Below are positions 5,249 through 6,017 of a stretch of 6,017 nucleotides of DNA, piece by piece. Numbering within the stretch: the first letter of the stretch is position 1; every line of letters starts with the position of its first letter. The stretch is from Pseudomonadota bacterium (lineage in GTDB: Bacteria; Pseudomonadota; Alphaproteobacteria; Acetobacterales; Acetobacteraceae). The position numbers and the translations under genes were made by a program. The notes under the pieces are model-generated. The model saw only the letters and a list, made by a program, of their open reading frames with translations, searched no databases and had not been told where the DNA came from. The stretch covers positions 1 through 6,017 of the forward strand of contig JAEWCI010000127.1 of the NCBI GenBank assembly GCA_023390705.1, written 5' to 3'.

Positions 5249-6017
5249 AGGTCGAGCAGCGTGACGGCGCTGTCGGTGATCAGCCGGGCGCGACGGACAT
5301 AGCCGCGCATGGTCTTCAGGTCGCGATGGCGGGTATGGTCCATGACCTGCTCGTCGCGCGCCCCCGCCATATAGGCCTCGGTGACGAAGCCGGCCCGCAG
5401 CCCATGCGGCGACAGCCGCTCGCCGCTGGGCACGGCGAGCTTCGCCGTGGCGGCGCGGCGCCGCAGGATGTCGCGCACCGCATCGGCGCCGAGCCGGCGA
5501 TGCTCGATGGTGCCCCAGCGGTCGACCTTGCGGAAGACCGGGCCGTAGCGGCAGGCCGAGGCCTCGAGCCAGGCCTCCAGGGCGCGGACGGGGCAGGTCT
5601 CGCGCCGCTTGCCGCGGCTGATGCCGAGCTCCACCCCCTTGCCTTCCTGGTCGGTCTTGGAGGACGGGAGCAGCAGGCGGAGGCCGGTGTCGGTGAAGCG
5701 CAGGTGCTCGCGGTCGATGCCGACCAGCTCGGAGCGCCGCAGCGCCCCGGCGAAGCCCAGCAGCAGCAGGGCCCGGTCACGCAAGCCGGCGAGGTCGCCG
5801 GGGCAGGCGGCAACCAGTCTGCGGAGCTCGGCCGAGGTCAGCGCCGCCGCCTGGCGCGGCCGGCTGCCGTGGCGGCGGTAGATGCCGCGCAGGGTGGTGC
5901 GGATCGCCGGGTGTCCGGCCGACCATTCGAGGCCGCGCAGGCGGTGCTGGTGGCCGATGGCGGCCAGCCGCCGCTCCAGCGCCGAGCGGCTGTAGCGACC
6001 GGCGAGCGTGGCGAGGT
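5245..6017 (-). CDS. Tyrosine recombinase/integrase, 5'-partial
   Basis: This enzyme performs site-specific DNA strand exchange through a covalent phosphotyrosine link. The - strand frame is open from the window edge with no stop, giving 256 visible residues. A TTG at 5784 could be called as a start, but upstream sequence continues as a normal core-binding (SAM-like) domain (GLEWSAGHPAIRTTLRGI and ALTSAELRRLV), so the true start lies beyond 6017. Counting from the edge, the catalytic set is R93 (GALRRSEL), K120 (SSKTDQ), H204 and R207 (PHGLRAGF), H230 (TRHRDL) and Y239 (MRGYVR). The steps H-R +3, +23 to the second His and +9 to the Tyr equal those of XerD. The usual LGH before the second His is TRH, a small departure. 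About 50 or more N-terminal residues are missing from view. It heads, or lies upstream in, the operon with the 213-aa protein and ScpA. Whether it resolves dimers, integrates an element, or inverts DNA cannot be told. Confidence 0.93.
   Translation of the reverse strand, partial: LATLAGRYSRSALERRLAAIGHQHRLRGLEWSAGHPAIRTTLRGIYRRHGSRPRQAAALTSAELRRLVAACPGDLAGLRDRALLLLGFAGALRRSELVGIDREHLRFTDTGLRLLLPSSKTDQEGKGVELGISRGKRRETCPVRALEAWLEASACRYGPVFRKVDRWGTIEHRRLGADAVRDILRRRAATAKLAVPSGERLSPHGLRAGFVTEAYMAGARDEQVMDHTRHRDLKTMRGYVRRARLITDSAVTLLDL

Noticed and set aside
5782..5784. TTG as the recombinase start
   Set aside because: The frame continues open to 6017 and encodes a recognisable core-binding domain upstream, so this codon is an internal Leu.
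1..6017. CRISPR arrays, tRNA/rRNA genes, riboswitches
   Set aside because: No regularly spaced repeats, cloverleaf-type sequence or rRNA-like stretches were seen on either strand.

Overview
The window is very GC-rich and densely coding. It probably comes from a high-GC alphaproteobacterium, with Acetobacteraceae (Roseomonas-like) the best guess. That placement rests on composition and on the style of the Bug receptor, cyclase and kleisin proteins; no rRNA or other marker gene is present to confirm it. It reads as an accessory region: an insertion sequence, a small catabolic-type operon, and an integrase-led operon lie side by side.

Left part (1-~1027): the 3' portion of an IS5-family insertion sequence on the + strand. 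Its DDE transposase is cut by the window edge at the 5' end but is otherwise intact, and it keeps the full Y(2)R(3)E(6)K signature. The right end of the IS lies somewhere in the 95 bp between the transposase stop and the next gene; the best candidate is near 990.

Centre (1028-3470, - strand): a compact three-gene operon transcribed right to left. It encodes a periplasmic Bug/TctC-type solute receptor, a metal-dependent cyclase-family hydrolase (kynurenine formamidase/isatin hydrolase fold), and a classical short-chain dehydrogenase/reductase. Gaps are 5 bp and then a 4-bp GTGA overlap. The likely logic is capture of a small carboxylate-like compound, hydrolytic opening of a cyclic or amide bond, and an NAD(P)-linked redox step. 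The substrate cannot be read from sequence. The leader of this operon carries a 12-bp direct repeat at 13-bp spacing.

Intergenic (3471-3771): about 300 bp without a convincing gene. It holds the leader of the Bug operon and, next to the upstream operon's last stop codon, a cluster of inverted repeats.

Right part (3772-6017, - strand): an overlapping three-gene operon. It encodes a tyrosine recombinase (5' end outside the window), an unrecognised 213-aa protein that in places resembles the Api92/YubB (DUF1281) ferredoxin-like family, and a ScpA kleisin. The genes overlap by 4 and 14 bp. No scpB follows. A recombinase translationally linked to a condensin subunit, away from the usual nagZ-scpA-scpB setting, is the most interesting feature here and suggests a replicon-maintenance or mobile-element module.
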